DNA of 64,000 bases from MAG-121220-bin8 sp002700465 (GCA_943789295.1 CALSTO010000001.1:1-64000), one strand, 5' to 3'. Numbered from the stretch's first letter, positions 18,991 through 27,824 are shown. The notes: generated by a model from the sequence alone, not told the origin. Program-made: numbers and translations.

Positions 18991-20286
18991 ATGAACAAGA
19001 AGCAAAACATAGGCAACTATCGCTATAGAATATTAGGACTTTTGATGTTTGCGACAACTATCAACTATTTTGACCGAAGTCTTATAGGTGTGATGGCGCC
19101 AACATTAGAAAAAATGTTTGAATGGACCAATAGCGATTATGCTAATATTATGATTTCTTTTAAAGTAGCCTATGCAATTGGACTTTTGACAATGGGTGGT
19201 ATTATAGATCGCATAGGGACTAAAAAAGGATATACATTATCCATTGTAATCTGGAGTATTTTTGGAATGTTACATGCATTGGTTCGTCCTGGGTTTAGTG
19301 TGATTGGATTTGCTGCTGCAAGATTTGGATTAGGAATTGGAGAGGCTGGAAATTTTCCAGCTGCTATAAAAACTACTGCTGAATGGTTTCCAAAAAAAGA
19401 TCGTGCTTTTGTAACAGGCCTTTTTAATGCTGCAACCAGTATTGGGGCTATTGCTGCTCCATTCGTAGTTGGATGGATTGTTCACGAAAACGGTAAAAAC
19501 TGGCAAATCCCATTTTTAATTACTGGAGTCTTAAGTACAATTTGGGTTATTTTATGGCTTAGAATCTATAAAAAACCTGAAGTTCATCCAAATGTAACTA
19601 AAGAGGAGCTAGCGTATATTCAAGAAGATTCTGAAGTGGAAAATGAAGAAAAACTCCCATGGAAAAGTGTTCTTAATAAACGTCAGACTTGGGCTTTTTC
19701 TATAGCGAAAATTACAGATGCCGTATGGTATTTTTATCTTTTCTGGGGAGCTAAATTCTTAGCAGACTCCTTTGGGGTGAACATTAAAAACATTGCCTTA
19801 CCCTTTTTTATTATTTACATCTTGGCAGATGTCGGAAGTGTTTTGGGGGGGTATCTTTCAGGTGCTTTAATGCGGAAAGGATGGACTGTCAATAAGGCTA
19901 GGAAAAGAACATTATTGATTTGTGCTTTAATTATACTGCCGGTTAGTTTTGTGGCCTTTACAGAAAGTAAATGGGTCGCCGTTTTCCTTATAGGTCTTGC
20001 TGCGGGAGGTCATCAGGCTTGGTCTGCTAATGTATTTACGCTAGTTTCTGACGTATTCCCTAAAAAAGCAATAGCTTCTGTAGTTGGTATAGGTGGTATG
20101 GTTGGCATGATAGCTGGTATTCTTGCAGACATGGTGTTGGGGTCGGTTTTAGATACAGCAGGTAATAGTGGCTACTTCTGGGCATTCCTTATAGCTGGAT
20201 CATTATATCTTATAGTCTTAGGGATAGTACATTTATTAATGCCAAGAATGACTCCTTTAGATGAGAATTTGAAGCCTAAAAAATAA
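18991..20286 (+). CDS. MFS hexuronate transporter, ExuT/anion-cation symporter family
   Basis: This is a 431-residue inner-membrane carrier with about 12 hydrophobic helices. The opening TINYFDRSLIGVMAPTLEK closely follows the ExuT/GudP pattern (NYxDRxxI), and helix 4-5 carries RFGLGIGEAGNFPAAIK. It probably imports glucuronate or short uronides from periplasm to cytoplasm by proton symport. It sits between uxaC and kdgK on the same strand with short gaps. The exact substrate (glucuronate, galacturonate or an unsaturated uronate) cannot be separated by sequence. Confidence 0.9.
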   Translation: MNKKQNIGNYRYRILGLLMFATTINYFDRSLIGVMAPTLEKMFEWTNSDYANIMISFKVAYAIGLLTMGGIIDRIGTKKGYTLSIVIWSIFGMLHALVRPGFSVIGFAAARFGLGIGEAGNFPAAIKTTAEWFPKKDRAFVTGLFNAATSIGAIAAPFVVGWIVHENGKNWQIPFLITGVLSTIWVILWLRIYKKPEVHPNVTKEELAYIQEDSEVENEEKLPWKSVLNKRQTWAFSIAKITDAVWYFYLFWGAKFLADSFGVNIKNIALPFFIIYILADVGSVLGGYLSGALMRKGWTVNKARKRTLLICALIILPVSFVAFTESKWVAVFLIGLAAGGHQAWSANVFTLVSDVFPKKAIASVVGIGGMVGMIAGILADMVLGSVLDTAGNSGYFWAFLIAGSLYLIVLGIVHLLMPRMTPLDENLKPKK

Positions 20287-20326
20287 ACCTAGTTTAAGTT
20301 GTTAATTAAATACTATTGAAATATAT

Positions 20327-21373
20327 ATGAAAAAAGTAGTCACTTTTGGTGAAATCATGTTGCGTTTAGCCCCTCCGGGATATTTGCGTTTTTCTCAAAC
20401 AAATTCTTTTGATGTTATCTATGGCGGCGGAGAATCCAACGTAGCAGTATCCCTTGCCAACTATGGTGTTCCGGTACGTTTTGTCACGCGTGTTCCTAGC
20501 AATGACATTGGGGAGTGTGCGCTTATGGAAATGCGCAAGCGTGGTGTGGAAACCGATTTTATGCTTCGTGGAGGAGACCGTTTGGGGATTTATTTCCTAG
20601 AAACAGGCGCTGTAAGTCGAGGCAGTAAAGTAGTCTATGACAGAGCCTATTCGGCCATGTCTGAGATTGAGCCTGGTATGGTGGATTGGGACAAAGCCTT
20701 TGATGGAGTGGAGTGGTTCCACTGGACTGGGATTACCCCTGCCATTTCACAGTCTGCAGCAGATGCATGCTTGGAAGCAGTGAAGATTGCAAGTGAAAAA
20801 GGGATTACCATCTCGACAGATCTTAACTACCGTGCCAAGCTTTGGAAATATTGCGATGATGCACACCGTGAGAAAATCATGACCGAGCTGACATCGTATT
20901 GTGATATTGTACTCGGAAACGAAGAAGACGCGGAGATGCACTTTGGCATCAAGCCCGAAGAACTAACGGTACAAACCCAAGGGCATGATGTAAAGGCGGA
21001 AGCCTTTTTATATGTGTGTAAACAGATGATGGAGAAGTTCCCAAAAGCTAAAAAAGTGATTACAACCCTTCGAGGTTCCATATCAGCTTCACATAATACT
21101 TGGGCAGGCGTATTGTATGACGGAAAAACCATGTATGACACCACCCAATATCAAATCACAGATATCGTTGACCGTGTAGGTGGCGGAGACTCGTTTATGG
21201 GCGGTCTTATCTATGGACTATTAAAATATCCAGACAACGACCAACATGCACTGGACTTTGCTGTGGCAACATCTTGCTTAAAGCATACCATAAAAGGCGA
21301 TGCGAACTTGGTAACCGTAGCAGAAGTAGAAAAACTCATGGGCGGCGACGCATCAGGTCGTGTAGCCCGATAA
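20327..21373 (+). CDS. kdgK: 2-keto-3-deoxygluconate kinase (PfkB family)
   Basis: This 348-residue cytoplasmic kinase phosphorylates KDG to KDPG (EC 2.7.1.45). Visible PfkB features are the N-terminal VTFGEIMLRLAPPG, the GGGESNVAVSLANYG substrate motif, and the late RVGGGDSFMGGLIYG motif with catalytic base Asp288. It is 10 bases before the aldolase gene. Base composition changes here: 31 of 60 bases at 20521-20580 are G or C, against 22 of 60 in the transporter at 20161-20220. The pair may therefore have a separate origin or a different codon-use regime from the rest of the operon. Confidence 0.93.
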   Translation: MKKVVTFGEIMLRLAPPGYLRFSQTNSFDVIYGGGESNVAVSLANYGVPVRFVTRVPSNDIGECALMEMRKRGVETDFMLRGGDRLGIYFLETGAVSRGSKVVYDRAYSAMSEIEPGMVDWDKAFDGVEWFHWTGITPAISQSAADACLEAVKIASEKGITISTDLNYRAKLWKYCDDAHREKIMTELTSYCDIVLGNEEDAEMHFGIKPEELTVQTQGHDVKAEAFLYVCKQMMEKFPKAKKVITTLRGSISASHNTWAGVLYDGKTMYDTTQYQITDIVDRVGGGDSFMGGLIYGLLKYPDNDQHALDFAVATSCLKHTIKGDANLVTVAEVEKLMGGDASGRVAR

Positions 21374-21383
21374 ACCAATAGAT

Positions 21384-22052
21384 ATGGCACAGTTCACAAG
21401 AATAGAAGTAGCACAAGTGATGAGGGAAAGTGGTATGGTACCGCTTTTCTTCCATAGTGATGTCGAAGTAGCCAAAAAGGTACTCAAAGCCTGCTATGAT
21501 GGCGGTGCACGCCTTATGGAATTTACGGCAAGAGGAGATTTTGCACTTGAGGTATTTACAGCACTTACTAAGTATGCCATCAAAGAACTCCCTGGGATGA
21601 TCATGGGTGTGGGTTCAGTAACCGATGCGGGAGCTGCATCGGCCTATATGCTAAACGGAGCAAACTTTGTAGTAACTCCCGTACTCAGAGAAGACATTGC
21701 CATGGTGTGCAACCGCAGAAAAGTATTGTGGTCTCCGGGCTGCGGCTCACTCACCGAGATTGCAAAGGCGGAAGAATTGGGTTGCGAAATTGTGAAGTTA
21801 TTCCCAGGAAGCACCTATGGCCCAGGATTTGTAAAAGGAGTGCTAGCACCCCAACCATGGACAAGTATCATGCCCACAGGAGGTGTATCACCAACAGAGG
21901 AAAACCTCAAAGGCTGGTTTGATGCAGGCGTTACTTGCGTAGGTATGGGTTCAAAACTGATGGCAAAACATGCCGATGGCTCTTTTGATTATGCTAAAAT
22001 TAAGCAGCAGACTAAACAAACATTGCTACTTATATCTTCTTTTCGAAAATAA
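21384..22052 (+). CDS. eda: 2-keto-3-deoxy-6-phosphogluconate aldolase
   Basis: This 222-residue class I aldolase splits KDPG into pyruvate and glyceraldehyde-3-phosphate (EC 4.1.2.14, possibly also 4-hydroxy-2-oxoglutarate aldolase). The Schiff-base lysine is Lys138 in EIVKLFPGS. The catalytic glutamate is in LMEFTARGD, and the phosphate-binding loop is MPTGGVSPTEENL. It ends the pathway UxaC - SDR - UxuA - KdgK - Eda. It shares the higher G+C of kdgK until about 21990, after which the last 20 codons become A+T-rich like the downstream DNA. Confidence 0.94.
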   Translation: MAQFTRIEVAQVMRESGMVPLFFHSDVEVAKKVLKACYDGGARLMEFTARGDFALEVFTALTKYAIKELPGMIMGVGSVTDAGAASAYMLNGANFVVTPVLREDIAMVCNRRKVLWSPGCGSLTEIAKAEELGCEIVKLFPGSTYGPGFVKGVLAPQPWTSIMPTGGVSPTEENLKGWFDAGVTCVGMGSKLMAKHADGSFDYAKIKQQTKQTLLLISSFRK

Positions 22053-22077
22053 TCGATTAGGGTTCATGTTTGATGTT

Positions 22078-22098
22078 GGAGTATTTAACACTCCTTTT
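22078..22098 (+). terminator. Weak hairpin after the hexuronate operon
   Basis: GGAGT (22078-22082) can pair with ACTCC (22090-22094) around a 7-base loop, followed by TTTT. The stem is only 5 bp, so this is a tentative end of the operon transcript. Confidence 0.3.
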
Positions 22099-22152
22099 GC
22101 AGGAACTTAAACCATAGGCATATCTTTTTCTTTTAATTCAGCAACTTCACTT

Positions 22153-22686
22153 TTAATCAATTGATACTGAAACAACGGTCTTTCCCCACCCTATTTTTAA
22201 TGTCATATCTTTATCAAACATCATTGAAAAAGCTTCGATATTTTCCTCATTTGTAGATGTTTTTCCAGGTACTCTAATAATATCTAGGTCTTGATTATAA
22301 TAGTACGAACCCCAAACATTTCTTGCTTTATTAATTATTACCGTCCAGTCTCCTTTGTAAGAAGGTATTGTAAACAGACTGTAAGTACCTGCTTTTAATG
22401 CTTTTCCTCCAAAAATAACATCATTATAAAATGTGATTTCTGTTGCTTCATTTGCTCCTGTTCTCCAAACCTTTCCAGGCGGAGCTAATTTTACTAAATC
22501 TCTTCCATTTAATTGCGGACGACTGTAAATTACTTTTACTAATTTTTCAGATATTTTATAACTACTTGGAAACGATGCCATATCCATTGGGCTTTTATCT
22601 AAGTTTTTAAATTCTTGTGCAGTTATTTGTAATGAGCTTATTAATGTAATTACAAAAACAGTGATAGTTAAAATTGAATTTTTCAT
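22153..22686 (-). CDS. DUF2911 domain exported protein
   Basis: This 177-residue protein has a clear signal peptide (MKNSILTITVFVITLISSLQITAQ). The rest is one DUF2911 domain, recognised by SPMDMASFP, VIYSRPQLNGRDL, GKVWRTGANEATEITFYNDV, shortened as GKVWRTGANEATE, and LKAGTYSLFTIP. Members are common single-copy exported proteins of Bacteroidetes with no established biochemical function. It converges with the end of the hexuronate operon and is divergent from the hydroxylase gene, so it marks the first gene outside the glycan locus. Confidence 0.88.
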   Translation of the reverse strand: MKNSILTITVFVITLISSLQITAQEFKNLDKSPMDMASFPSSYKISEKLVKVIYSRPQLNGRDLVKLAPPGKVWRTGANEATEITFYNDVIFGGKALKAGTYSLFTIPSYKGDWTVIINKARNVWGSYYYNQDLDIIRVPGKTSTNEENIEAFSMMFDKDMTLKIGWGKTVVSVSID

Positions 22687-22874
22687 ATTTTTTTTAATAA
22701 AATTAAGTTATTAATTAACGCTTAAATATATCATTTTAAATTAAAACCTTTAGGACAACTATGATAATTAGCTACAAAATACCATTCAACAATATAATAC
22801 TCCTTAAAACGTTGTTAGATCAATAAGATTTAGATAATTCTTATATTAGAATTATAAAATTAGTTCTAAGTCAT

Positions 22875-23606
22875 ATGAATAAAATTAAACCAATTAAACA
22901 AATTTATTCTAACTACTCTGCAGAGGACTTTAAGGTTTGGGAGTTGTTATACTTGAAACAGTTTAATTTGCTTAGAGGAATTGTTTCTCAAGCCTTTTTG
23001 AACGGATTAGATTTACTTGATTTTAATTCTTCAAAAATTCCTGATTTCATTGATATTAATAAAAAACTCAAAAAGTTAACTTCTTGGCAAATAAAAACTG
23101 TTTCTAATATTGCAGAACCAGTGTATTTTTTTTCTTGTCTTGCTAAAAAACAATTTACCTCAACTTGTTGGTTGAGAACTATCAAAGAAATTGATTATTT
23201 AGAAGAGCCAGATATGTTTCACGATGTTTTCGGTCATATCCCTTTACTTTCTAATCATACATATTCTGATTTTTTTCAAAAAATAGGTGAATTATCTTTA
23301 GAATTTATTGATGATGATTTTAAAATAAAACAACTTCAACGTCTATATTGGTTTACAATTGAATTTGGGCTTGTAAAAAATAAAGATACTTTTGATATTT
23401 ATGGAGCTGGGATTATTTCATCTGAAAAAGAAATTAAAAATGTATACAGTGAAAACTCAATTAAAAAACCCTTTAATTTATCAGAAATATTAGAACAAGA
23501 TTTTATAATTGATAAAGTTCAACCGATTTACTTTTTTATAGATTCTTTTGACCAACTTTTAGATTCTTTAGCTGAAATTCGAAAACTAATTAATTCTAAA
23601 TCATAG
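22875..23606 (+). CDS. phhA: Aromatic amino acid hydroxylase (phenylalanine 4-hydroxylase type)
   Basis: This 243-residue protein is a single catalytic domain of the iron- and pterin-dependent aromatic amino acid hydroxylases. The iron ligands are His116 and His121 in FHDVFGHIPLL and Glu163 in FTIEFGLV, with spacing close to that of bacterial phenylalanine hydroxylases. No regulatory ACT domain is present, as usual for bacterial forms. It should convert phenylalanine to tyrosine using tetrahydrobiopterin and oxygen. The chitinase-like gene follows 42 bases later, with no clear functional link. Confidence 0.88.
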   Translation: MNKIKPIKQIYSNYSAEDFKVWELLYLKQFNLLRGIVSQAFLNGLDLLDFNSSKIPDFIDINKKLKKLTSWQIKTVSNIAEPVYFFSCLAKKQFTSTCWLRTIKEIDYLEEPDMFHDVFGHIPLLSNHTYSDFFQKIGELSLEFIDDDFKIKQLQRLYWFTIEFGLVKNKDTFDIYGAGIISSEKEIKNVYSENSIKKPFNLSEILEQDFIIDKVQPIYFFIDSFDQLLDSLAEIRKLINSKS

Positions 23607-23648
23607 TCAGACCTTCTTCTTTTAAATCAGTAATTCTTATATTGAAGT

Positions 23649-24716
23649 ATGAAAAAACTGATTTTTCTATTAATTTTAACTATTTCCTGTAACAACAATA
23701 TTGAAATTAAACCTCAGGTCATAGCTTATTATGCTGGTGATGAGAAATCTATTAATGAATTTGATTTAGAAGGAGTTGATCAAATAATATATAGTTTTTT
23801 ACATCTTAAAGGAAATAAGCTAGCTATTGATGATAAAAAAGATAGTCTTACATTACTAAATGTTATAAATCAAAAAAAGAAATATCCAAAATTAAAAGTA
23901 TTAGTTTCCTTGGGAGGTTGGGGAGGATGTGAGACTTGTTCTGATATTTTTAGTTCAAAAAAAGCTCGAATTGAGTTTGCAATTTCAACAGCCGATATCA
24001 TAGAATCGTTTAATGCAGATGGAATTGATCTTGATTGGGAGTATCCAGGAATTTCTGGTTATCCGGGTCATAGTTACAAACTTGAAGATCGTGAAAACTT
24101 TACAGACTTAATAATTCAGTTAAGAAAGTATATGAAAAAAGATCATATATTAAGTTTCGCTGCAGGCGCATCTTATAGATTTTTTGAAAATTCAATTGAA
24201 TGGGATAAAGTAATGCCTTTAGTTAATAATGTTAACCTTATGACTTATGATTTCTATGGATCAGGCTCAACGAAAACTGGTCACCATACAGCACTTTCAT
24301 CCAATGAATTTCAAAATAGATCTGCAGAATCGTCAATTAAAGCATTAATAAATTTAGGTGTAAATCCAAAGAAAATATTTATAGGAGGAGCATTTTATAT
24401 TAAAACATTTAAAAATGTTGAAAACATCAATAATGGTCTTAATCAAAATGCTGATTGGAATAGAAGTTATAATCAATTAAGTTTTGAAGATGTAAGATCT
24501 AACTTTAATTTTTATTGGGACAGTTTGGCGAAATCACCTTATGCATATGATAGTATAAATAAAATTTTTGCAACTTTTGATGATCATAAATCAATAAAGC
24601 TTAAATCTCAATATGCATTGGATAAAAAATTAGGTGGAATTATGTTTTGGCAATTAATGAATGATAAGAAGAAAAATGGCTTATTAAGTACAATGGTAAA
24701 GACAATTAAACCTTAG
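23649..24716 (+). CDS. GH18 family glycosidase lipoprotein (chitinase-like)
   Basis: This 355-residue protein starts with a lipoprotein signal (MKKLIFLLILTISC) and contains one GH18 TIM barrel. Key motifs are VIAYYAG (strand 1), LKVLVSLGGWG (strand 3), DGIDLDWEYP with catalytic acid Glu131, and NLMTYDFYG (strand 6). These correspond to the catalytic DxxDxDxE and the MxYD substrate-positioning motifs, so it is predicted active on beta-1,4-linked GlcNAc polymers or related glycans. No carbohydrate-binding module or sorting domain is visible. It may instead be an endo-N-acetylglucosaminidase, which belongs to the same family. Confidence 0.88.
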   Translation: MKKLIFLLILTISCNNNIEIKPQVIAYYAGDEKSINEFDLEGVDQIIYSFLHLKGNKLAIDDKKDSLTLLNVINQKKKYPKLKVLVSLGGWGGCETCSDIFSSKKARIEFAISTADIIESFNADGIDLDWEYPGISGYPGHSYKLEDRENFTDLIIQLRKYMKKDHILSFAAGASYRFFENSIEWDKVMPLVNNVNLMTYDFYGSGSTKTGHHTALSSNEFQNRSAESSIKALINLGVNPKKIFIGGAFYIKTFKNVENINNGLNQNADWNRSYNQLSFEDVRSNFNFYWDSLAKSPYAYDSINKIFATFDDHKSIKLKSQYALDKKLGGIMFWQLMNDKKKNGLLSTMVKTIKP

Positions 24717-24749
24717 GAATGTCTTATTTTTCAATTTTATAACTTAAAA

Positions 24750-25700
24750 ATGCCTTTAATAGCAACTGACTATATTCCTCCGTTCCTTTTTAAGAATAGA
24801 CATTTTAACACTATTTACAGCTCATTATTTAGAAGAATAAAACCTATTCAGTTTAAACGAAAGCGAATAGAGACAAAAGATGATGATTTTTTAGATATTG
24901 ATTTTATTGAGAATGGAAGTAAAAAAATTGTAATACTATGTCATGGACTAGAGGGTAGTAGTAACTCAAAATATATACAGGCAACAGCCAAATTATTATC
25001 TATAAATGGCTATTCAGTTGCTGCTATGAATTACCGTTTTTGCAGTGGAGAAATCAATCGCCAGCTGATTACATACCACAGTGGAAAAACCGATGACTTA
25101 CATGCTGTAATTAATTACGTACTCCCAAATTATGATGCTGTTTATTTAGTAGGGTTTAGCTTGGGAGGAAACCTAATTTTAAAGTATAACGGAGATGGCT
25201 TATTTTCTTTGAGCTCAAAAATCAAGGCTAGTGTAGCAATCTCTGTTCCAGTAGACCTAAAGGGATCGTCCATATCACTGCAGCGAAGTGAAAACACACT
25301 CTATAACTGGCGTTTTTTAAGAACCTTATCTAAAAAAATGTATTTAAAACATAAGCAATTTCCAAAAGAGCTAGACATAAAACCTTTGAAAATGATAAAA
25401 AATTTGACTGATTTTGACGAGTATTTTACAAGTAAAATCAATGGTTTTAAAAACGCACAAGATTATTATTTTAAAGCAAGTAGCAAGCAGTTTCTACCAA
25501 ATATTTCAAAACCTACTCTTTTAATTAATGCTATGGATGATCCCTTTTTATCTCAATCTTGTTTTCCAGTTAATGAGTCAAAAAACAATTTAAACTTTCA
25601 CTTGATGATTCCTAAACATGGCGGTCACGTAGGTTTTATTTCTAAAGGAGATTTTTATTGGTCAGAAAATCAGATTTTGAAATTTATTGACAGATATTAA
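24750..25700 (+). CDS. YheT-family alpha/beta hydrolase
   Basis: This is a 316-residue cytoplasmic protein with the fold and motifs of the YheT/EMB8 hydrolase group: PPFLFKNRHFNTIY near the start, the oxyanion region LCHGLEGSSNSKY, the nucleophile elbow VGFSLGGN, and the late acid and histidine regions NAMDDPFLS and KHGGHVGF. Members are esterase-like enzymes of mostly unknown substrate. It lies 33 bases after the GH18 gene and converges with the CNNM gene. Confidence 0.87.
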   Translation: MPLIATDYIPPFLFKNRHFNTIYSSLFRRIKPIQFKRKRIETKDDDFLDIDFIENGSKKIVILCHGLEGSSNSKYIQATAKLLSINGYSVAAMNYRFCSGEINRQLITYHSGKTDDLHAVINYVLPNYDAVYLVGFSLGGNLILKYNGDGLFSLSSKIKASVAISVPVDLKGSSISLQRSENTLYNWRFLRTLSKKMYLKHKQFPKELDIKPLKMIKNLTDFDEYFTSKINGFKNAQDYYFKASSKQFLPNISKPTLLINAMDDPFLSQSCFPVNESKNNLNFHLMIPKHGGHVGFISKGDFYWSENQILKFIDRY

Positions 25701-25709
25701 ATAGTAGTA

Positions 25710-26777
25710 TTAAAGTTTTTGATTTTTAGCTAATACTTGCATATCCGCAACAAGATCAGTTTCATCCATAATTTCACGACCTAAAAGAGTTTCAATTATG
25801 TCTTCCATTGTAACCAATCCTCTTACAGTACCGTATTCATCTAAAACTATAGATATGTGTTCTCTTTCTTTAATTAATTTATCAAAAGTTTTAGGTATAA
25901 GAGATTCGTAATCTGATGTAATTGATTTTCTTTTTATTTCAGAAAGCTTTAAATCTCCTTTTTGTTTAACGATATATTCTAAAATATTATCTTTTAAAAC
26001 ATATCCAGTAATATTGTCCATTTTTTCTTTGTAGACCGGAATTCTTGAAAATGATAAATTAGGATTATTTTTATAAAATTCTTTGATCGAAACATTTTCA
26101 GAAGCAATTTTCATAACTGAAAAAGGTGTCATGATATTTCTAATTCGAACATCTTTGAATTTTATCATATTTTTAATAATATCAGATTCACTCTCTTCAA
26201 TAACACCCTCTTCTTCAGCAATTTCAGCCATAGTCGAAAAATCTTCTCTTGAAAATAGATTAGTATTTTTTGATTTATTTATAAGTTTTGTAAAAAATTG
26301 AAGTAAAAATAATATTCCAGAAAACTTAAATAATGGTATAATACTTTTTAAAAATATTGAAGTTGTTTTTACAAGTTTATGCCAATAAGTCGCACCTAAT
26401 GTTTTAGGAATTATTTCAGAAACTAGTAAGATTAGTATAGTCATAATACCTGAAACAATTCCAACAACTAAATCCTCAGTTAGAAAAATTCCAAAAATTT
26501 CATAGGAATTATTATTGATTGATGAGTAAAGTTCCTTGGCTTGAACTCCTACAAGAATTGCTCCAACAGTGTGAGAAATAGTGTTTAAAGTCAGAATTAT
26601 AATCAGAGGTTCATCTATATTTTCCTTCATTTTTTGAAGGTTTAAAGCGTATTTTTTTCCCTCGCTTATCTTGATTTTCAGAAAAGTTGGACTTACGCTT
26701 AATAAAACAGCTTCTAAAATTGAACAAAAGAATGAAAGTGCTATTGTAGAAATAGCATAAAAAATTAAAAGATTCAA
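25710..26777 (-). CDS. CNNM/CorC-type membrane protein (DUF21 plus CBS pair)
   Basis: This is a 355-residue inner-membrane protein. The N-terminal DUF21 domain (about residues 1-180) has four hydrophobic helices, with SETLGA-like text seen as LVSEIIPKTLGATYW. The linker MAEIAEEEGVIEESE is followed by a CBS pair (about 205-335, with VRIRNIMTPFSVM and SIVLDEYGTVRGLVTMEDI). No C-terminal CorC_HlyC domain is present. Related proteins act in magnesium or cobalt export. The only in-frame start candidate is TTG at 26777; an ATG at 26782 is out of frame and stops at once. Confidence 0.87.
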   Translation of the reverse strand: MNLLIFYAISTIALSFFCSILEAVLLSVSPTFLKIKISEGKKYALNLQKMKENIDEPLIIILTLNTISHTVGAILVGVQAKELYSSINNNSYEIFGIFLTEDLVVGIVSGIMTILILLVSEIIPKTLGATYWHKLVKTTSIFLKSIIPLFKFSGILFLLQFFTKLINKSKNTNLFSREDFSTMAEIAEEEGVIEESESDIIKNMIKFKDVRIRNIMTPFSVMKIASENVSIKEFYKNNPNLSFSRIPVYKEKMDNITGYVLKDNILEYIVKQKGDLKLSEIKRKSITSDYESLIPKTFDKLIKEREHISIVLDEYGTVRGLVTMEDIIETLLGREIMDETDLVADMQVLAKNQKL

Positions 26778-26918
26778 ATCATATAATAATTAATTGTAGG
26801 TATAAATTAATAAAAATTTAGATTAATAGAAATATAATGTATTAAAATTATGAATGTATTAGATCAAAACTTGAGAACTTTTCTTTTTTGGTTCAGACCT
26901 AAATATCTTTCTTAACAG

Positions 26919-27071
26919 TTATTTTTTTGATTGGCTTTTATTAGCTTTTTCAATATCTTTTTTTAAGTCCGAATCGTGGGAATCATTTGCATATTTAATC
27001 ATGTAAAGATAGCCTGATAAATAAAGTGCACAAACAACACAACCCATAATGAACATTCCAATATTTTCCAT
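26919..27071 (-). CDS. Small membrane protein, 50 residues, unknown function
   Basis: A 50-codon frame with ATG at 27071 encodes one membrane helix (MENIGMFIMGCVVCALYLSG) and a charged, Lys/Asp-rich tail ending SQSKK. Its ATG overlaps the stop of the upstream 66-residue gene (TAATG), which supports translation as a coupled pair. I do not recognise the family. Confidence 0.6.
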   Translation of the reverse strand: MENIGMFIMGCVVCALYLSGYLYMIKYANDSHDSDLKKDIEKANKSQSKK

Positions 27072-27271
27072 TATTTTCTTTTCAAGTTACGATTGTCGCC
27101 TCTTCTTTGCCTTAAAGCGACTGAGGCTGATAATATTGAAGGAACCCAAATACCGACGAAAATACCTTCTAGTTTATCTCCTGAAAACCAAAGAGTAACA
27201 GAGTAAACAAAAGAAAAGAATGCTAATATTATTGGATAATAAACTCCCCAAAACTCCATAAATTTTTTCAT
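27071..27271 (-). CDS. Small two-helix membrane protein, 66 residues
   Basis: This encodes two hydrophobic helices (YYPIILAFFSFVYSVTLWF and IFVGIWVPSILSASVAL) and a basic C-terminus (RQRRGDNRNLKRK), which should lie in the cytoplasm. It is coupled by a TAATG overlap to the 50-residue gene downstream. The pair looks like subunits of a small membrane complex, but no function can be given. Confidence 0.65.
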   Translation of the reverse strand: MKKFMEFWGVYYPIILAFFSFVYSVTLWFSGDKLEGIFVGIWVPSILSASVALRQRRGDNRNLKRK

Positions 27272-27419
27272 AATAAAATTGTTTTATTTAAATAATACAA
27301 TTTTTGTGCCGTTGTAATAAATTATAAAATGAATAAAATATTTTTAATTAAATCTCAGGTGAGGAATATCACTTTTTAATTTATAATATTTTGACAAATA
27401 GTTTGAAAAAAATTTAAGC

Positions 27420-27824
27420 TTAATTTTTATGAATACAGCATTCTTCATCTTTACACGTACAGTATTTTAAATTATAAATATGTAAAGCAGAAAGAGAGAT
27501 TGCCGCTAAGTAAGTGAAAAATTCAGGAATGTGATAGATTTCAAAACTTTCATTAATAATAAAAAAACTAAATAAACTCCACGAACTAATCAATAATATT
27601 TTGACATACGAACTAGTGGAGTTTTGTATTGAACGTGTTATTGCTGCCAAAGAGATTACGATAAACAAATAATTCATTGATTGCCAAAAAAACGGAACTT
27701 CGTGGATTAATGTAGAATTTTGTGCCTGAGTGATAAATAATAAAGGAGTTGCAAAACAATGTAGCATACAAGTAACGCTTGTAAAAACACCCAAGTGGTC
27801 AGAAGTAATAGTTTTTATATTCAT
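27420..27824 (-). CDS. MerC-domain membrane protein
   Basis: This 134-residue protein resembles the MerC family of small heavy-metal membrane proteins. It begins with DHLGVFTSVTCMLHCFATPLL, in which the paired Cys and His (CMLHC) are the expected metal-binding residues of helix 1, and has about four hydrophobic segments. The C-terminal tail is Cys-rich (YCTCKDEECCIHKN), adding further thiols. It is divergent from an HMA-domain gene, so the two may share metal-related regulation. MerC proteins outside mer operons are widespread in Bacteroidetes and their metal is not established. Confidence 0.82.
   Translation of the reverse strand: MNIKTITSDHLGVFTSVTCMLHCFATPLLFITQAQNSTLIHEVPFFWQSMNYLFIVISLAAITRSIQNSTSSYVKILLISSWSLFSFFIINESFEIYHIPEFFTYLAAISLSALHIYNLKYCTCKDEECCIHKN

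Noticed and set aside
8727..22052. Alginate utilisation, suggested by a beta-helix protein together with KdgK and Eda
   Set aside because: No PL7/PL17 lyase or DehR-type reductase is present, and UxaC plus UxuA are not needed for alginate; a glucuronate source fits better.
22101..22155. Minus-strand remnant reading LIKSEVAELKEKDMPMV after the DUF2911 stop
   Set aside because: It could be a 3' relic or a shifted tail of the DUF2911 gene, but 17 codons with no recognised relative are not enough to call a feature.
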